From positions 1 through 38,564 of the forward strand of contig DATFPQ010000059.1 in NCBI GenBank assembly GCA_035264765.1: a DNA stretch of 38,564 nucleotides. Reading direction: 5' to 3'. A program made the translations under genes and the position numbers. Positions 28,818 to 37,069 of this stretch are shown piece by piece. The notes under the pieces were generated by a model. The model saw only the letters and a program-made list of their open reading frames with translations. It was not told where the DNA came from and searched no databases. Each line of letters opens with the position of its first letter. Position 1 is the first letter of the stretch. The stretch comes from DATFPQ01 sp035264765. GTDB taxonomy: Bacteria > Actinomycetota > Actinomycetes > Actinomycetales > Angustibacteraceae.

Positions 28818-30545
28818 TCAGAAGCGGGCCGGCTCGCGGTAGCCGCCCCACTCCTCCCGCAAGGCGCCGCAGATCTCGCCCAGCGTGGCCTCCGCGCGGA
28901 CGGCGTCCAGCATCGGCGGCACCAAGTTGCCCGTCCCGCGGGCCACATCGAGGAGCGCGCCCAGGCGGCGCCGCACCTCCGCGTCGTCCCGCGCTGCCCG
29001 TCGGGCGGAGAGCTCACGTACCTGCTCCCGCTCGACCTCGTGGCTCACCCGAAGGATCTGCAGCTCGTGCGTGAGCGACTCGGTGTGGACGTTCACGCCG
29101 ACGACCTTCTTGTCGCCCTTCTCCAGCGCCGTCTGGTACTGGAACGCCGCCTCGGCGATCTCGGCCATGAACCACCCGTCCTCGATGCCGCGCAGTACGC
29201 CCGACGTGACCGGCCCCACCTTGTGCCGAACGGTCCCGTCCGGCGCCGTCCGGCGTCCCCGCTCCCCCATCTCCAGGATGCGCGCGAACACCTGCTCCGC
29301 CTCGGCCTCGATCCGGTCGGTGAGCTCCTCGACGTACCAGCTGCCGCCCAGTGGGTCGGCCACGTTGGTGACGCCGGTCTCCTCCATCAGCACCTGCTGC
29401 GTGCGAAGGGCGATCTCGGCAGACTCGTCGGTCGGCAGCGCCAAAGTCTCGTCCAAGGCGTTGGTGTGCAGGGAGTTCGTGCCGCCCAGAACAGCAGCCA
29501 GCGCCTCGACCGCCGTCCGGACCACGTTGTTGTAGGGCTGCTGTGCCGTCAGTGACACGCCGGCTGTCTGAGTGTGGAACCGCAACCATTGCGCTCGCTC
29601 GGTACGGGCGCCGTAGACGTCGCGCATCCACCTCGCCCAAATCCGCCGGGCCGCACGGAACTTGGCGATCTCCTCGAAGAAGTCGACGTGCGCGTCGAAA
29701 AAGAAGCTCAGGCCCGGCGCGAACTCGTCCACGTCCAGCCCCCGTGAGCGCCCGAGCTCGACGTAGGCGAACCCGTCCGCGAGCGTGTACGCCAGCTCCT
29801 GCGCCGCCGTGGAACCTGCCTCCCGGATGTGGTACCCGGACACGGACAGCGGCTTGTACGCCGGAACCTCGCGGGCGCAGAACTCCATCAGGTCGCCGAT
29901 CAGCCTCAGGTGCGGCTCCGGGGCGAACAGCCACTCCTTCTGCGCGATGTACTCCTTGAAGATGTCCGTCTGCAGGGTGCCGTCGAGCCGCGACAGGTCG
30001 GCGCCCTGTCGCTCGGCCGCCACGAGGTACATGCAGAACACCGGCACCGCAGGCCCGCTGATCGTCATGGACGTCGTGACGTCCTGCAGTGGGATGCCGG
30101 CGAACAACAGGTCCATGTCCGCCGCGGAGTCGACCGCGACGCCGCAGTGCCCTACCTCCCCCAGGCTCATCGGGTCGTCGGAGTCGCGGCCCATGAGGGT
30201 CGGCATGTCGAAGGCGACGGACAGCCCACCACCGCCACGGGCGAGGATCATCCGGTAGCGCTCGTTGGTCTGCCGAGCGTTGCCGAAGCCGGCGAACTGC
30301 CGGATCGTCCAGGTCCGTCCTCGGTAGCCCGTCGAATAGAGGCCGCGGGTGAAGGGGTACTCACCCGGCCACCCAATCCGCTCCATCCGCGGGTCGGACG
30401 TCCCCGGTGGCGGGCCGTAGACCGGCTGGACCTGCGCGCCGCTGAGCGTGCTGAAGTCGGCGTCACGCAGGCGACCGGCGGCCAGCGCGCGGTCGTACCG
30501 CTCCTGCCAGCGGCGGCGTCCGGCCTCGATCTCCTCGGCGTCCAT
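28818..30545 (-). CDS. icmA: Isobutyryl-CoA mutase-type large subunit
   Basis: The 575-residue protein is a catalytic large subunit of the B12-dependent acyl-CoA mutase family and lacks the B12-binding domain, so it needs a separate small subunit. Substrate-binding positions match isobutyryl-CoA mutase rather than methylmalonyl-CoA mutase: Phe84 in WTIRQFAGFGNA (Tyr in MCM) and Gln202 in KEYIAQKEWLF (Arg in MCM). Other motifs such as SVSGYHIREAG, SFFFDAHVDFFEEI and TNSLHTNALDE are intact. ATG 30545 lies 7 nt after a TACCTT -10 box, so it is probably leaderless. No small-subunit gene (icmB) is present in the window. It would interconvert isobutyryl-CoA and n-butyryl-CoA in valine or fatty acid metabolism. 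Confidence 0.88.
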   Translation of the reverse strand: MDAEEIEAGRRRWQERYDRALAAGRLRDADFSTLSGAQVQPVYGPPPGTSDPRMERIGWPGEYPFTRGLYSTGYRGRTWTIRQFAGFGNARQTNERYRMILARGGGGLSVAFDMPTLMGRDSDDPMSLGEVGHCGVAVDSAADMDLLFAGIPLQDVTTSMTISGPAVPVFCMYLVAAERQGADLSRLDGTLQTDIFKEYIAQKEWLFAPEPHLRLIGDLMEFCAREVPAYKPLSVSGYHIREAGSTAAQELAYTLADGFAYVELGRSRGLDVDEFAPGLSFFFDAHVDFFEEIAKFRAARRIWARWMRDVYGARTERAQWLRFHTQTAGVSLTAQQPYNNVVRTAVEALAAVLGGTNSLHTNALDETLALPTDESAEIALRTQQVLMEETGVTNVADPLGGSWYVEELTDRIEAEAEQVFARILEMGERGRRTAPDGTVRHKVGPVTSGVLRGIEDGWFMAEIAEAAFQYQTALEKGDKKVVGVNVHTESLTHELQILRVSHEVEREQVRELSARRAARDDAEVRRRLGALLDVARGTGNLVPPMLDAVRAEATLGEICGALREEWGGYREPARF

Positions 30546-30552
30546 AACCGGC

Positions 30553-30582
30553 AAGGTACGTGGACGTCCTACTATCTGTCGA
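30553..30582 (-). promoter_or_regulatory. Promoter of the mutase gene
   Basis: On the minus strand TCGACA (30577-30582) and TACCTT (30553-30558) stand 18 nt apart, overlapping the 3' end of the marR gene. The start point falls at or next to the ATG at 30545. An 8-bp palindrome GGACGTCC lies in the spacer and could be an operator half. Confidence 0.55.
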
Positions 30583-31105
30583 GGACGTGTTCCGAGCCCT
30601 CCTCGGTGAAGTCCTCGGCGGCGAGCCGAACCTTGCGCAGCAGGCCGAACAGCTCGTCCCGCTCACCGGCGTCCAGCGCCTCCAGCCCGAAGTCCAGGGC
30701 CACCAGGTCGGCGGTGGCCGTCTCCACGACGGCCCGCCCGGCGGCGGTGATGCCTGCCAGCGTCCCGCGACCGTCCCGGGGGTTGGGCACGCGGTCCACC
30801 AGGCCGGCCTGCTCCAGGCGCTGCACGATGTTGGTCACGCTCGTCGGGTGCACCATCAGCCGCTCACCGATCTTCGACAAAGGCAAGCGTCCGGCCCGGC
30901 TGAAGGTCAGCAGCACCAGTGCCTCATAGCGCGCGAACGTCAGCCCGTGCACGCGCAGGGCCGCGTCGTAGCGCGCCAGCAGCAGCTGCTGCACCCGCAT
31001 CACCGACGTCGCCGCGGCCATCGAGTCGTCGGCCGCCCACCGTTCCCGCCAGCGCTCCCGGGCGCGGAGCACCGGGTCGAAGGCCAGGCGGAGTGGCTTA
31101 GGCAC
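30572..31105 (-). CDS. MarR-family transcriptional regulator
   Basis: This 177-residue winged-helix regulator has the MarR core: LTFARYEALVLLTFSRAGRLPLSKIGERLMV (helix-turn-helix start), HPTSVTNIVQRLEQAGLVDR (recognition helix) and the wing NPRDGRGTLAGIT. The GTG start at 31105 lacks a strong ribosome binding site. It stops 26 bp before the mutase gene, and the mutase promoter lies inside its end, so it may control the mutase or be cotranscribed with it. MarR genes next to icmA-type mutases are seen in other actinobacteria by general knowledge; the ligand is unknown. Confidence 0.9.
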   Translation of the reverse strand: MPKPLRLAFDPVLRARERWRERWAADDSMAAATSVMRVQQLLLARYDAALRVHGLTFARYEALVLLTFSRAGRLPLSKIGERLMVHPTSVTNIVQRLEQAGLVDRVPNPRDGRGTLAGITAAGRAVVETATADLVALDFGLEALDAGERDELFGLLRKVRLAAEDFTEEGSEHVLDR

Positions 31106-31143
31106 GCCGGAACGCTACTCGGACGCCGCGCGGCCCTGCCACG

Positions 31144-31650
31144 TCACCGCGCCGGGCGCACCAGCCACGCCTCGACCACGCCCGTCGGGGGGTGCCGCTT
31201 GGTCCGGCCGTCGGGTGCGAAGCCGTACTTGGCGTAGAAGGCCCGCGCGCGGGCGTTGACCTCCAGCACCCACAGGCTGACCGCGGCGTCCCCCGCCGTC
31301 GCCGCCAGGGTTCGCTCAAGCAACTGCCCGGCCACGCCCGTGCCGTGGTGCGCGGCCAGGACGTTGATCGCGTAGAGCTCGTGCTTCGGCTCGGGCGGGT
31401 CGTCCCGAGACCGTCCGGCCGCACACAGGCCAACCAGCTCGCCGTCCGCGGTCGCGACCAGCACCACCGCGCCGGGGACCGGGTCGGCCACGCTGCGGCG
31501 CCAGGTCTCGACGCCCCGGGCCGGGTCGAGGCCCGCGAGGTACTCGGTGGGCATGATCCCGGCGTAGGCCTCGTGCCAGACCTGCACGTGGACCTCGGCC
31601 AGGCGGACGGCGTCCTCGACGACGGCCGGCCGGACCTCGTACGTGGTCAC
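31144..31650 (-). CDS. GNAT-family N-acetyltransferase
   Basis: This 168-residue protein has the GNAT fold: RPAVVEDAVRLAEVHVQVWHEAY at the N-terminus, then VLAAHHGTGVAGQLLERTL, which is the acetyl-CoA pyrophosphate-binding motif, and LWVLEVNARARAFYAKYGFAP at the end, typical of motif B. Its GTG start overlaps the stop of the thiamine-binding protein gene in GTGA, so the two are coupled. Substrate unknown; small-molecule or protein amines are both possible. Confidence 0.9.
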   Translation of the reverse strand: MTTYEVRPAVVEDAVRLAEVHVQVWHEAYAGIMPTEYLAGLDPARGVETWRRSVADPVPGAVVLVATADGELVGLCAAGRSRDDPPEPKHELYAINVLAAHHGTGVAGQLLERTLAATAGDAAVSLWVLEVNARARAFYAKYGFAPDGRTKRHPPTGVVEAWLVRPAR

Positions 31651-32048
31651 GACGGCGAGGCGTAGCCCTCGTCGGTCACGCCGTCCGGTGTCCCGTCGCC
31701 CGTGCCGTCATCGACGTCGGCCTCTGCCCCCGCGGTGCCGCCCGCACCGGCGCTGCCGCGGGCGATCGCCGCCTCCAGCCGGTCGAGCTTGCCCTGCAGC
31801 TCACCCGTGCGGCCCGGCCGGATGTCTGCCTTCAGCACCAGGGACACCCGCTCGCCGTGCCGGCCCACCGCCTCGCAGGCGCGGCGGACGACGTCCATGC
31901 ACTCGTCCCACTCCCCCTCGACCGTGGTGAACATCGCGTCGGTGCGGTGGGGCAGGCCGGACTCGCGGACGACCCGGACGGCGTCGGCCACGGCCTCGGA
32001 CACCGAGTCGCCGGTGCCCGACGGAGAGACGGAGAACGCGATCAGCAT
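31647..32048 (-). CDS. MTH1187/YqgV-family thiamine-binding protein
   Basis: This 133-residue protein resembles the DUF77 family (MTH1187, YqgV), small ferredoxin-like proteins shown in some cases to bind thiamine. Motifs are LIAFSVSPSG, VRESGLPHRTDAMFTTVEGEWDE and RVSLVLKADIRPGR. The first 95 residues cover the normal domain; the rest is a Gly/Asp/Thr-rich tail not usual for the family. ATG 32048 lies 6 nt after a TAGCGT -10-like box (32055-32060), suggesting a leaderless message. It is coupled to the acetyltransferase gene. Function in the cell is not clear. Confidence 0.85.
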   Translation of the reverse strand: MLIAFSVSPSGTGDSVSEAVADAVRVVRESGLPHRTDAMFTTVEGEWDECMDVVRRACEAVGRHGERVSLVLKADIRPGRTGELQGKLDRLEAAIARGSAGAGGTAGAEADVDDGTGDGTPDGVTDEGYASPS

Positions 32049-32068
32049 GCGTTCACGCTAGCGCCGGG

Positions 32069-32715
32069 TCACACGGCGTCCCACCGGAAGACCCTCGTGG
32101 CCACCGTGGTGAGCACCGCGGCGAAGCCGAGCAGGACCAGGCACGGCGCCCACACCGCGCCGACTCCCTGGCCGCGCGCCAGCACGTCGAGCATCCCGTC
32201 GCTCCGACGACGCCAGTAACGACGGCGGCCTGCACCGTGTCGCTCGCGGCGTACCGCACCACGAGGTGTCGCCCTGCTTCGCCACGACGGCCGGGACGTC
32301 ACCGCGACGATCCGCGGCTAGGTCCGCCTCGAGGGACGAGTACGACTTCGGCTCCAGGGCCTGCGCGCGCGCCTATTGGAGCAACGGACCGTTGCCAACG
32401 ACGCCGACGGTGGTTCGACTCGTGGCCGAGTCGCGGAGGACGAGGCCGAACACCACGAGGGACATGAGCGGGAAGAAGAAAGGTGAAGAACAGCGCCATC
32501 CGGTCCCGGAAGAAGCCGCGCAGCATCGCCCCGGACAGGGACAGCAGCGAGGCACCCGCCGCCGGCGGGTAGGCGGCGCGCCGGGACTGCCGGTCCGACG
32601 TCCGGATGCTCGGTCGCGGTCGTCGTCGTGCCCGGTACGCCTGTCCGGTGAGGCCGAGGAAGACGTCCTGGAGCGTGGCGGTCCGCACGCTGACGCCGGC
32701 TGCCGCCGCGACCGC
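32069..32715 (-). pseudogene. Decayed DrrAB-like ABC exporter (ATPase tail plus permease pieces)
   Basis: Fragments in several minus-strand frames line up in the order of a daunorubicin-resistance-type exporter. VRTATLQDVFLGLTG (about 32690-32640) is the C-terminal end of the ATPase. GAMLRGFFRDRMALFFTF (about 32532-32470) begins an ABC-2 permease, continued after a frame change by PLMSLVVFGLVLRDSATS. Then come DVPAVVAKQGDT and, after another shift, VRYAASDTVQAAVVTGVV. The end reads VLARGQGVGAVWAPCLVL and TRVFRWDAV to a stop at 32069. Most of the ATPase and the permease's membrane core are missing. No function is expected. Confidence 0.82.
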
Positions 32716-32828
32716 CGCCCGCTCCGATGCGCCTGTCTTCGCGACCCTACGGGACGGCTCAGCGATGAATCCTCGGGATCGGCGCAGTCGTAAGGGGGAC
32801 ACCGATGAGGACGAGGAGGAGGGCAGCC

Positions 32829-33428
32829 ATGCGGGTGGTCGTCAGTGAGTTCATCAGCCTGGACGGGGTGGCGCAGGCACCGGGGGGCGCCGAGGAGGAC
32901 ACCGAGGGTGGCTTCGCCCACGGCGGGTGGTCGATGCCGCTCTTCGACGTCGACACGATGGGTCCCGCCATCGACGCGGCGATGAAGACCACCACCGCTC
33001 TGCTTTTCGGCCGGCGGACCTGGCAGGTCATGGCGGCGGCGTGGCCGGAGCGGGCGGGTGACGCGTTCGCCGACCGGATGAACGAGATCGACAAGTACGT
33101 GGCCTCCCGGACGTTGACACCGGACGACCTCACCTGGACGAACTCGACCCTGCTGCCCGGGGACGACGTCGTCGGCGCCGTGCAGCGGCTGCGCGACAAG
33201 GAGGGAGGCGACCTCCAGGTCATGGGCAGCCTCAGCCTGGCCCGGACGCTGATCAGCCACGACCTGGTGGACGAGTACAAGCTGATGGTCGAGCCCATCA
33301 CCCTCGGTGGCGGCAAGCGGCTGTTCCCGGACGACGGCCGCGCACGGCGCCTGGAGCTGGTCAGCTCCGCCACGAGCAAGACCGGCGTCCAGATCTGCAC
33401 CTACCGGCCGGTCCGTGCCACGACCTGA
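32829..33428 (+). CDS. Dihydrofolate reductase-family (RibD C-terminal domain) protein
   Basis: This 199-residue protein belongs to the DHFR-like RibD C-terminal family common in actinobacteria. It begins VVVSEFISLDGVAQAPGG and contains LLFGRRTWQVMAAAWP, LQVMGSLSLARTLISHDLVDEYKLMVEP and LGGGKRLFP, all family motifs for NADPH and substrate binding. ATG 32829 has GAGGAGG upstream and is preferred to an earlier start at 32805. It is unlikely to be the housekeeping folate enzyme; members of this family have poorly known substrates. The PNPOx-like gene follows after 34 bp. A broken relative lies at 35095-35666. Confidence 0.9.
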   Translation: MRVVVSEFISLDGVAQAPGGAEEDTEGGFAHGGWSMPLFDVDTMGPAIDAAMKTTTALLFGRRTWQVMAAAWPERAGDAFADRMNEIDKYVASRTLTPDDLTWTNSTLLPGDDVVGAVQRLRDKEGGDLQVMGSLSLARTLISHDLVDEYKLMVEPITLGGGKRLFPDDGRARRLELVSSATSKTGVQICTYRPVRATT

Positions 33429-33462
33429 CGCAGTTGACCGCTGAGCGGCGAAAGGATGCTCC

Positions 33463-33987
33463 ATGAAGATCATCAACCTCGGTGAGGCCGACGGGCTGCC
33501 GCCGGTCAACTGGGAAGCTGTTGTCGAGAAGCTCGAGGCGGGATCGGCGCCGGCTCCCGACGCGGGGAACGCCCGGACGACGTGGCTGTGCACCGTCAAC
33601 GAGGACGGCAGCCCGCACATGACCGCGGTCGGTGCCCTCTGGCTGGACGGAGCTTTCTGGTTCCAGACAGGGTCGCCTACGCGGAAGGCCCGCAACGTCG
33701 CGCGCGACCCGCGGTGTGCGGTCGCGGTGTCCATCAAAGACGCGGACGTCGTCGTCCAGGGCGACGCGGTGCGGGTGACGGATCCGCCCGCCGTGGCACG
33801 GCTCGCGAAGGCGTGGGCGGACAACGGTTGGCCGGCGGAACCAGATGGCAGCGGCTCGGGCATCACTGCGCCGTTCAACGCACCGTCGCAGGGACCACCG
33901 CCGTGGAACGTGTATCGCATCGAGCCACGCTCCGCCACGGTGGTCTCGGGGACGGAGCCAGGCGGCCTGACTCGGTTCCAGTTCTGA
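33463..33987 (+). CDS. Pyridoxamine 5'-phosphate oxidase-like flavin/F420-binding protein
   Basis: This 174-residue protein has the split beta-barrel fold of the PNPOx-like family, which binds FMN or F420. Key stretches are TTWLCTVNEDGSPHMTAVGALW, FWFQTGSPTRKARNVARDPRCAVAV and DADVVVQGDAVRV. The ATG has AAAGGA upstream. It stands 34 bp after the DHFR-like gene and is probably cotranscribed with it. In actinobacteria many such proteins use F420 as a cofactor; which is used here cannot be seen. Confidence 0.88.
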   Translation: MKIINLGEADGLPPVNWEAVVEKLEAGSAPAPDAGNARTTWLCTVNEDGSPHMTAVGALWLDGAFWFQTGSPTRKARNVARDPRCAVAVSIKDADVVVQGDAVRVTDPPAVARLAKAWADNGWPAEPDGSGSGITAPFNAPSQGPPPWNVYRIEPRSATVVSGTEPGGLTRFQF

Positions 33988-34241
33988 CTCCGGGTTCCAC
34001 TGCTAGGGCCTGAGCTACCACGAGCGGCGCGACTCCGGCGTGCCGCCTCGTGGAACAGACGAGCGCCGCCTCGATCCCCTCAGTGACGAAGCTGAATGTC
34101 GTGCCGGACGGGGTGAGCGGGTCACGCTTGTGTCCGCCTCGACGTGGACCGCCGGTTCAACCCCTCCTCGGCCTGCGGGATTTTCGATGGCACCGACGGC
34201 ACACCCACCTACGGATGAGCACGGCCACCGTCCCTACGGGG
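33988..34241. other. Intergenic stretch, nothing recognised
   Basis: No gene, RNA or hairpin of note was found. The stretch separates the convergent PNPOx-like and zinc-ribbon genes and has lower coding character than its flanks. Confidence 0.5.
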
Positions 34242-34745
34242 TCAAAAGACGACGCCGTGGTACGTCGCGGCGCAGCTCATGCACTCGGCGGCACCCGTCA
34301 GAAGCTCTGGTGGGGTCAGAGCCCGGCAGTATCTGCAGTACCTGAACTGGCTGCGGCGCCGTCTCAGGATGTCCTTGATCACCCGATCTGGGTGTGCCCG
34401 CGCGAAGTCACGTCGGGGCAATGACCGCCGGTCGACGGCCCGGTAGGTCAGTCCGTGAGTGCCGCCGGCCCACACACCCTTTGGTGGCGCCAGCTCGTAG
34501 GCGTCGTCATCAAGCCTCCGGAACATCAGTTGCGGTGGCTCCCCAGACAGGTACCACGGCCCGAACAGTGCCTCTTCGCCGCCCGTGGGGTCCGCGTCCC
34601 AGTCGTGCGGCTCATCGTCGAGGGCTCGCCAACCGCAGCCGAAGACCTCGATGAACTGCTGTAGGTCGACGCCGAACCACGCGGCCAGCTCGGCGTCGAC
34701 CGGCGCCGGCCGCCGCCAGCCATTCCCCTGGAAGTGATCGGACAA
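34242..34745 (-). CDS. Hypothetical protein with C-terminal zinc-ribbon motif
   Basis: This frame encodes a protein of unknown function. Two Cys pairs near the end, CRYC (Cys137, Cys140) and CMSC (Cys155, Cys158), 14 residues apart, should form a zinc ribbon. The middle is rich in acidic and aromatic residues (EPHDWDADP, GPWYLSGEPPQLMFRRLDD). I propose TTG 34745 as start because GAGGAAAGG lies 8 nt upstream and the sequence in front of it looks non-coding; ATG 34826 is an alternative. The first residues (LSDHFQGNGW) do not match a family I recognise. It sits between decayed genes and may itself be accessory. Confidence 0.65.
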   Translation of the reverse strand: MSDHFQGNGWRRPAPVDAELAAWFGVDLQQFIEVFGCGWRALDDEPHDWDADPTGGEEALFGPWYLSGEPPQLMFRRLDDDAYELAPPKGVWAGGTHGLTYRAVDRRSLPRRDFARAHPDRVIKDILRRRRSQFRYCRYCRALTPPELLTGAAECMSCAATYHGVVF

Positions 34746-34799
34746 GCCCCGTACCTTTCCTCGAGCCTGAGCCACATAGAGTGCCACGGCCGCGGAAGA

Positions 34800-35020
34800 T
34801 GTCCCCGGAATCAAGATCGCCCTCATCGCGCTGAGCCAGTCGGCCGCGCATCGAACAGGCCGTCGGCGGACGCATCGACGCGCCGATCCTGCACAACAGC
34901 CCCGGCGGCGGATGGATCGACACACTGCCACGCGACGGCTTGAACACCTGGCCAGCGCCGCGGACTTCGTGATCCCCGCCTGCAGCGGCACATGCTGCGC
35001 CACATCTATCCGATGTCGGG
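34800..35020 (+). pseudogene. Tyrosine recombinase (integrase) remnant, catalytic domain
   Basis: Three plus-strand frames together read like the catalytic domain of an actinobacterial phage-type integrase. IEQAVGGRIDAPILHNS (34850-34900) is followed, after a frame change, by RRMDRHTATRRLEHLASAAD. After another shift comes RLQRHMLRHIYPM, which corresponds to the family's HMLRHTF box with the active-site His and Arg. The upstream GIKIALIAL also fits. The active-site Tyr region is gone and the N-terminal half is absent. It marks a former mobile element or prophage in this accessory region. Confidence 0.75.
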
Positions 35021-35094
35021 CTCAATGGTGTACTTCATCGCGATCGTCGTCCGACGCTCCGGTGCGATGAGCTCGAAGCCATGCAGATTACTCG

Positions 35095-35666
35095 ATGAGC
35101 GTCTCGGTGGACGGGTTCATCGCCGACCGCAAGGGAGGGTTCGGGTGGACGGTCCCTAACGAGGAGCAGTCGTTTCCACATCGCGCAGACACGCGAGCTC
35201 GGCGGTCATCTGTGCGGCCGCAGGCTGTCCGAGACCATGCTGCCGTGGGAGTCCGAGACCATGCTGCCGTGGGAGACGGATCCGTCGATGCCCGACAACG
35301 AGCTCGGGGCCGCGTTCGCCGACGTCTGGTGCGCTATCCCGAAGGTCGTCTTCAGCCGCACACTCGACAGCGTTCAGGGCAAACGCCCGGCTCGCCGAGG
35401 CGTCGGTGGCCGAGGAGACCGCCGCGGCGCTCGACGCGACCGACAAGGACGCCTCGATCGGTGGCGCCGGCCTGGCCGCGGCAGCGATCCAGCTCGGCCT
35501 CGTCGACGAGCTTCGCATGTTCCGCACTCCGATCGTGGTCGGTGGCGGCACGCCCTTCCTGCCGCCGGTCACCGAAGACGTTCCGCTGAACCTGGTCGAG
35601 ACCAGGACGTTTGGCTCGCGCGTGATCTACGAGCGCTACCGCCGCGCCCGCGATGAGTCGGACTGA
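35095..35666 (+). pseudogene. DHFR-family protein, frameshifted
   Basis: This is a broken RibD C-terminal/DHFR-like gene. It starts MSVSVDGFIADRKGGFGWTV, then continues in a second frame with SSRFHIAQTRELGGHLCGRRLSE and DNELGAAFADVWCAIPKVVF. Near 35380 one extra A shifts the frame, after which ARLAEASVAEETAAALDATD and IVVGGGTPFLPP run to the stop at 35666. A 24-bp tandem duplication adds eight residues in the middle. At least two frameshifts make it a pseudogene unless the sequence contains errors. It is a different subfamily from the intact gene at 32829-33428. Confidence 0.85.
35228..35275 (+). repeat. 24-bp perfect tandem duplication in the broken DHFR-like gene
   Basis: Two identical 24-bp copies (35228-35251 and 35252-35275) each encode SETMLPWE. 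Intact relatives have one copy by family knowledge, so this is a recent slippage event. Confidence 0.9.
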
Positions 35667-35763
35667 CACCGCCGTCCAAGTCATCAGCGCCGGGCCGGAC
35701 CGGGTATTTCGCCGCGCTGACCGGCCGTACGGCACGTGCCTGATTGTTGACTGGATTCCCGGG

Positions 35764-36156
35764 TTACGGCTCTAGTGAGCCCGGGTCTGGGGGCACATCA
35801 ACGGCGTGTTCCTGTAGCGCTGTCAGTGGCACGATCCTGAGTACCGCCTCGTGAGTGGAGGCCAGCACGACAGGTGCCGGCACGCCGTCTCGATAGGCGC
35901 GCATCCAGTTCCGCGCCGTCACGCACCACCGGTCGCCCGGGGTCAGCCCCGGGAAGTGGTACTGAGGCATTGGTGTGGACAAGTCGTTGCCGATGCTGCG
36001 CTGGTGGTCGAGGAACTCAGCCGTCACGACGGCGCAGATGGTGTGGCTGCCCCGATCCTCCGGACCGGTGCGACAGCAGCCGTCGCGGAAGAACCCCGTC
36101 AACGGGGCTACTCCACAAGGTTGCAGTTCGGCGCCAAGGACGTTGCGTTCTGCCAC
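35764..36156 (-). CDS. DUF2237 family protein
   Basis: This 130-residue protein matches the DUF2237 family of unknown function. Its signature runs NVLGAELQPC, GFFRDGCCRTGPEDRGSHTI, CAVVTAEFLDHQR, GNDLSTPMPQYHFPGLTPGD and RWCVTARNWMRAY, with conserved Cys and His residues that may bind metal. The length is normal for the family. It starts with GTG 36156. It stands alone on the minus strand between the broken DHFR-like gene and a non-coding stretch, so context says nothing about its job. Confidence 0.9.
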   Translation of the reverse strand: MAERNVLGAELQPCGVAPLTGFFRDGCCRTGPEDRGSHTICAVVTAEFLDHQRSIGNDLSTPMPQYHFPGLTPGDRWCVTARNWMRAYRDGVPAPVVLASTHEAVLRIVPLTALQEHAVDVPPDPGSLEP

Positions 36157-36614
36157 ATACCTAGCATGGCCCCGGACCGGCCAGAGCGACGCCTGAGACC
36201 AGCAACCCGGGCATCAACCCGCTCGGGCTTGGCGGGTCCGGGGGATCCGGAATGTAGGACTCCCCCACATCTTCGATCCAAGGACGGGGTAAGGGGCGCT
36301 CTTGGGGACACGCCGGGACGCGCCGCCGGCAACCCCCGCACACGACCGCCTCCGACCATGAGGATCCGCGCTGCAACTCACGGTGTTCGGCTGGAAGCTG
36401 TCGCGCGACATGAGGGCTCCGTGATCTGGCCGGCCGTCCTCGGTCATGCCGCGCCCTGGGCCGGAACGGCGCTTGCGCCGACCGCCGGAGGTAGCGTGGC
36501 AGCGGGCCCGGGTGCCGCTGCCCGACACATGCACATCGCCCGGGTGCGGCCGCCCGGTTCTGCCGATCAGTCGAAAAATGCCGGGTGACCCAGGACGTCG
36601 GCAAACTGGGAAGC
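36157..36614. other. 458-bp stretch without a recognised gene
   Basis: Frames are open on both strands, but none shows homology that I recognise or a good start signal. No tRNA, hairpin terminator or insertion-sequence end could be identified. It should hold the promoters of the flanking divergent genes. Confidence 0.5.
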
Positions 36615-37016
36615 ATGGGCAAGAAGCACCAGCGCGCCACGTTCGCCGACTTGGTTAGAGCGCTGGAGCAGGACGCGACAACACCTCCGCCGCCTAGGCC
36701 AGGTCTGCACGGGCCGGCTCAGCTCGTGGACCGGGAGGGGCGCACCTACGCCGCGGTGGAGGCCATCTCCGCTAAGCGGGCGCAGGAGTTAGCCCAAGCT
36801 GGCGCGGCAATCGTGTATGACCCGTGCGGCTGCGGCGGCTACTGCGGTCTGACCTGGTTCGACCCGCAGGACGTCAACCGCATGGTCGCCGCCGGTCCGC
36901 CAACCATCAGGCGCAGGCGCGGCTGCATCACGGAGTGGCGAGCGGAGGGCGGCGAGATTTACCTGCTCGTGGAAGACGACGTCAAGTGGGGGGACGTTCT
37001 CAGATCACCGTCCTGA
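36615..37016 (+). CDS. Hypothetical protein with CxCxxxC motif
   Basis: The product has 133 residues and no family that I recognise. It begins with a basic MGKKHQRATFADLVRALEQD, has a Pro-rich stretch, and carries DPCGCGGYCGLTWFDP with Cys71, Cys73 and Cys77, which might bind a metal. The end is acidic (EIYLLVEDDVKWGDVL). ATG 36615 has GGGAAGC upstream. The frame is open from 36585. The shortened phosphotransferase gene follows after 53 bp. Codon use is less GC-biased than in the glucan genes, which fits an accessory origin. Confidence 0.65.
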   Translation: MGKKHQRATFADLVRALEQDATTPPPPRPGLHGPAQLVDREGRTYAAVEAISAKRAQELAQAGAAIVYDPCGCGGYCGLTWFDPQDVNRMVAAGPPTIRRRRGCITEWRAEGGEIYLLVEDDVKWGDVLRSPS

Positions 37017-37069
37017 ACATCGGCTACCGATACGCCGACGAGGTCCGTGCCGACCAACGTGACGGCTTC

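Noticed and set aside
34130..34190. Stretch with a GGTTCAA motif, considered as a tRNA T-arm
   Set aside because: No acceptor stem, anticodon arm or cloverleaf pairing could be built around it.
36540..36614. Possible insertion-sequence end near the Cys-motif gene
   Set aside because: The sequence seemed vaguely familiar, but no inverted repeat partner, target duplication or transposase fragment was found.
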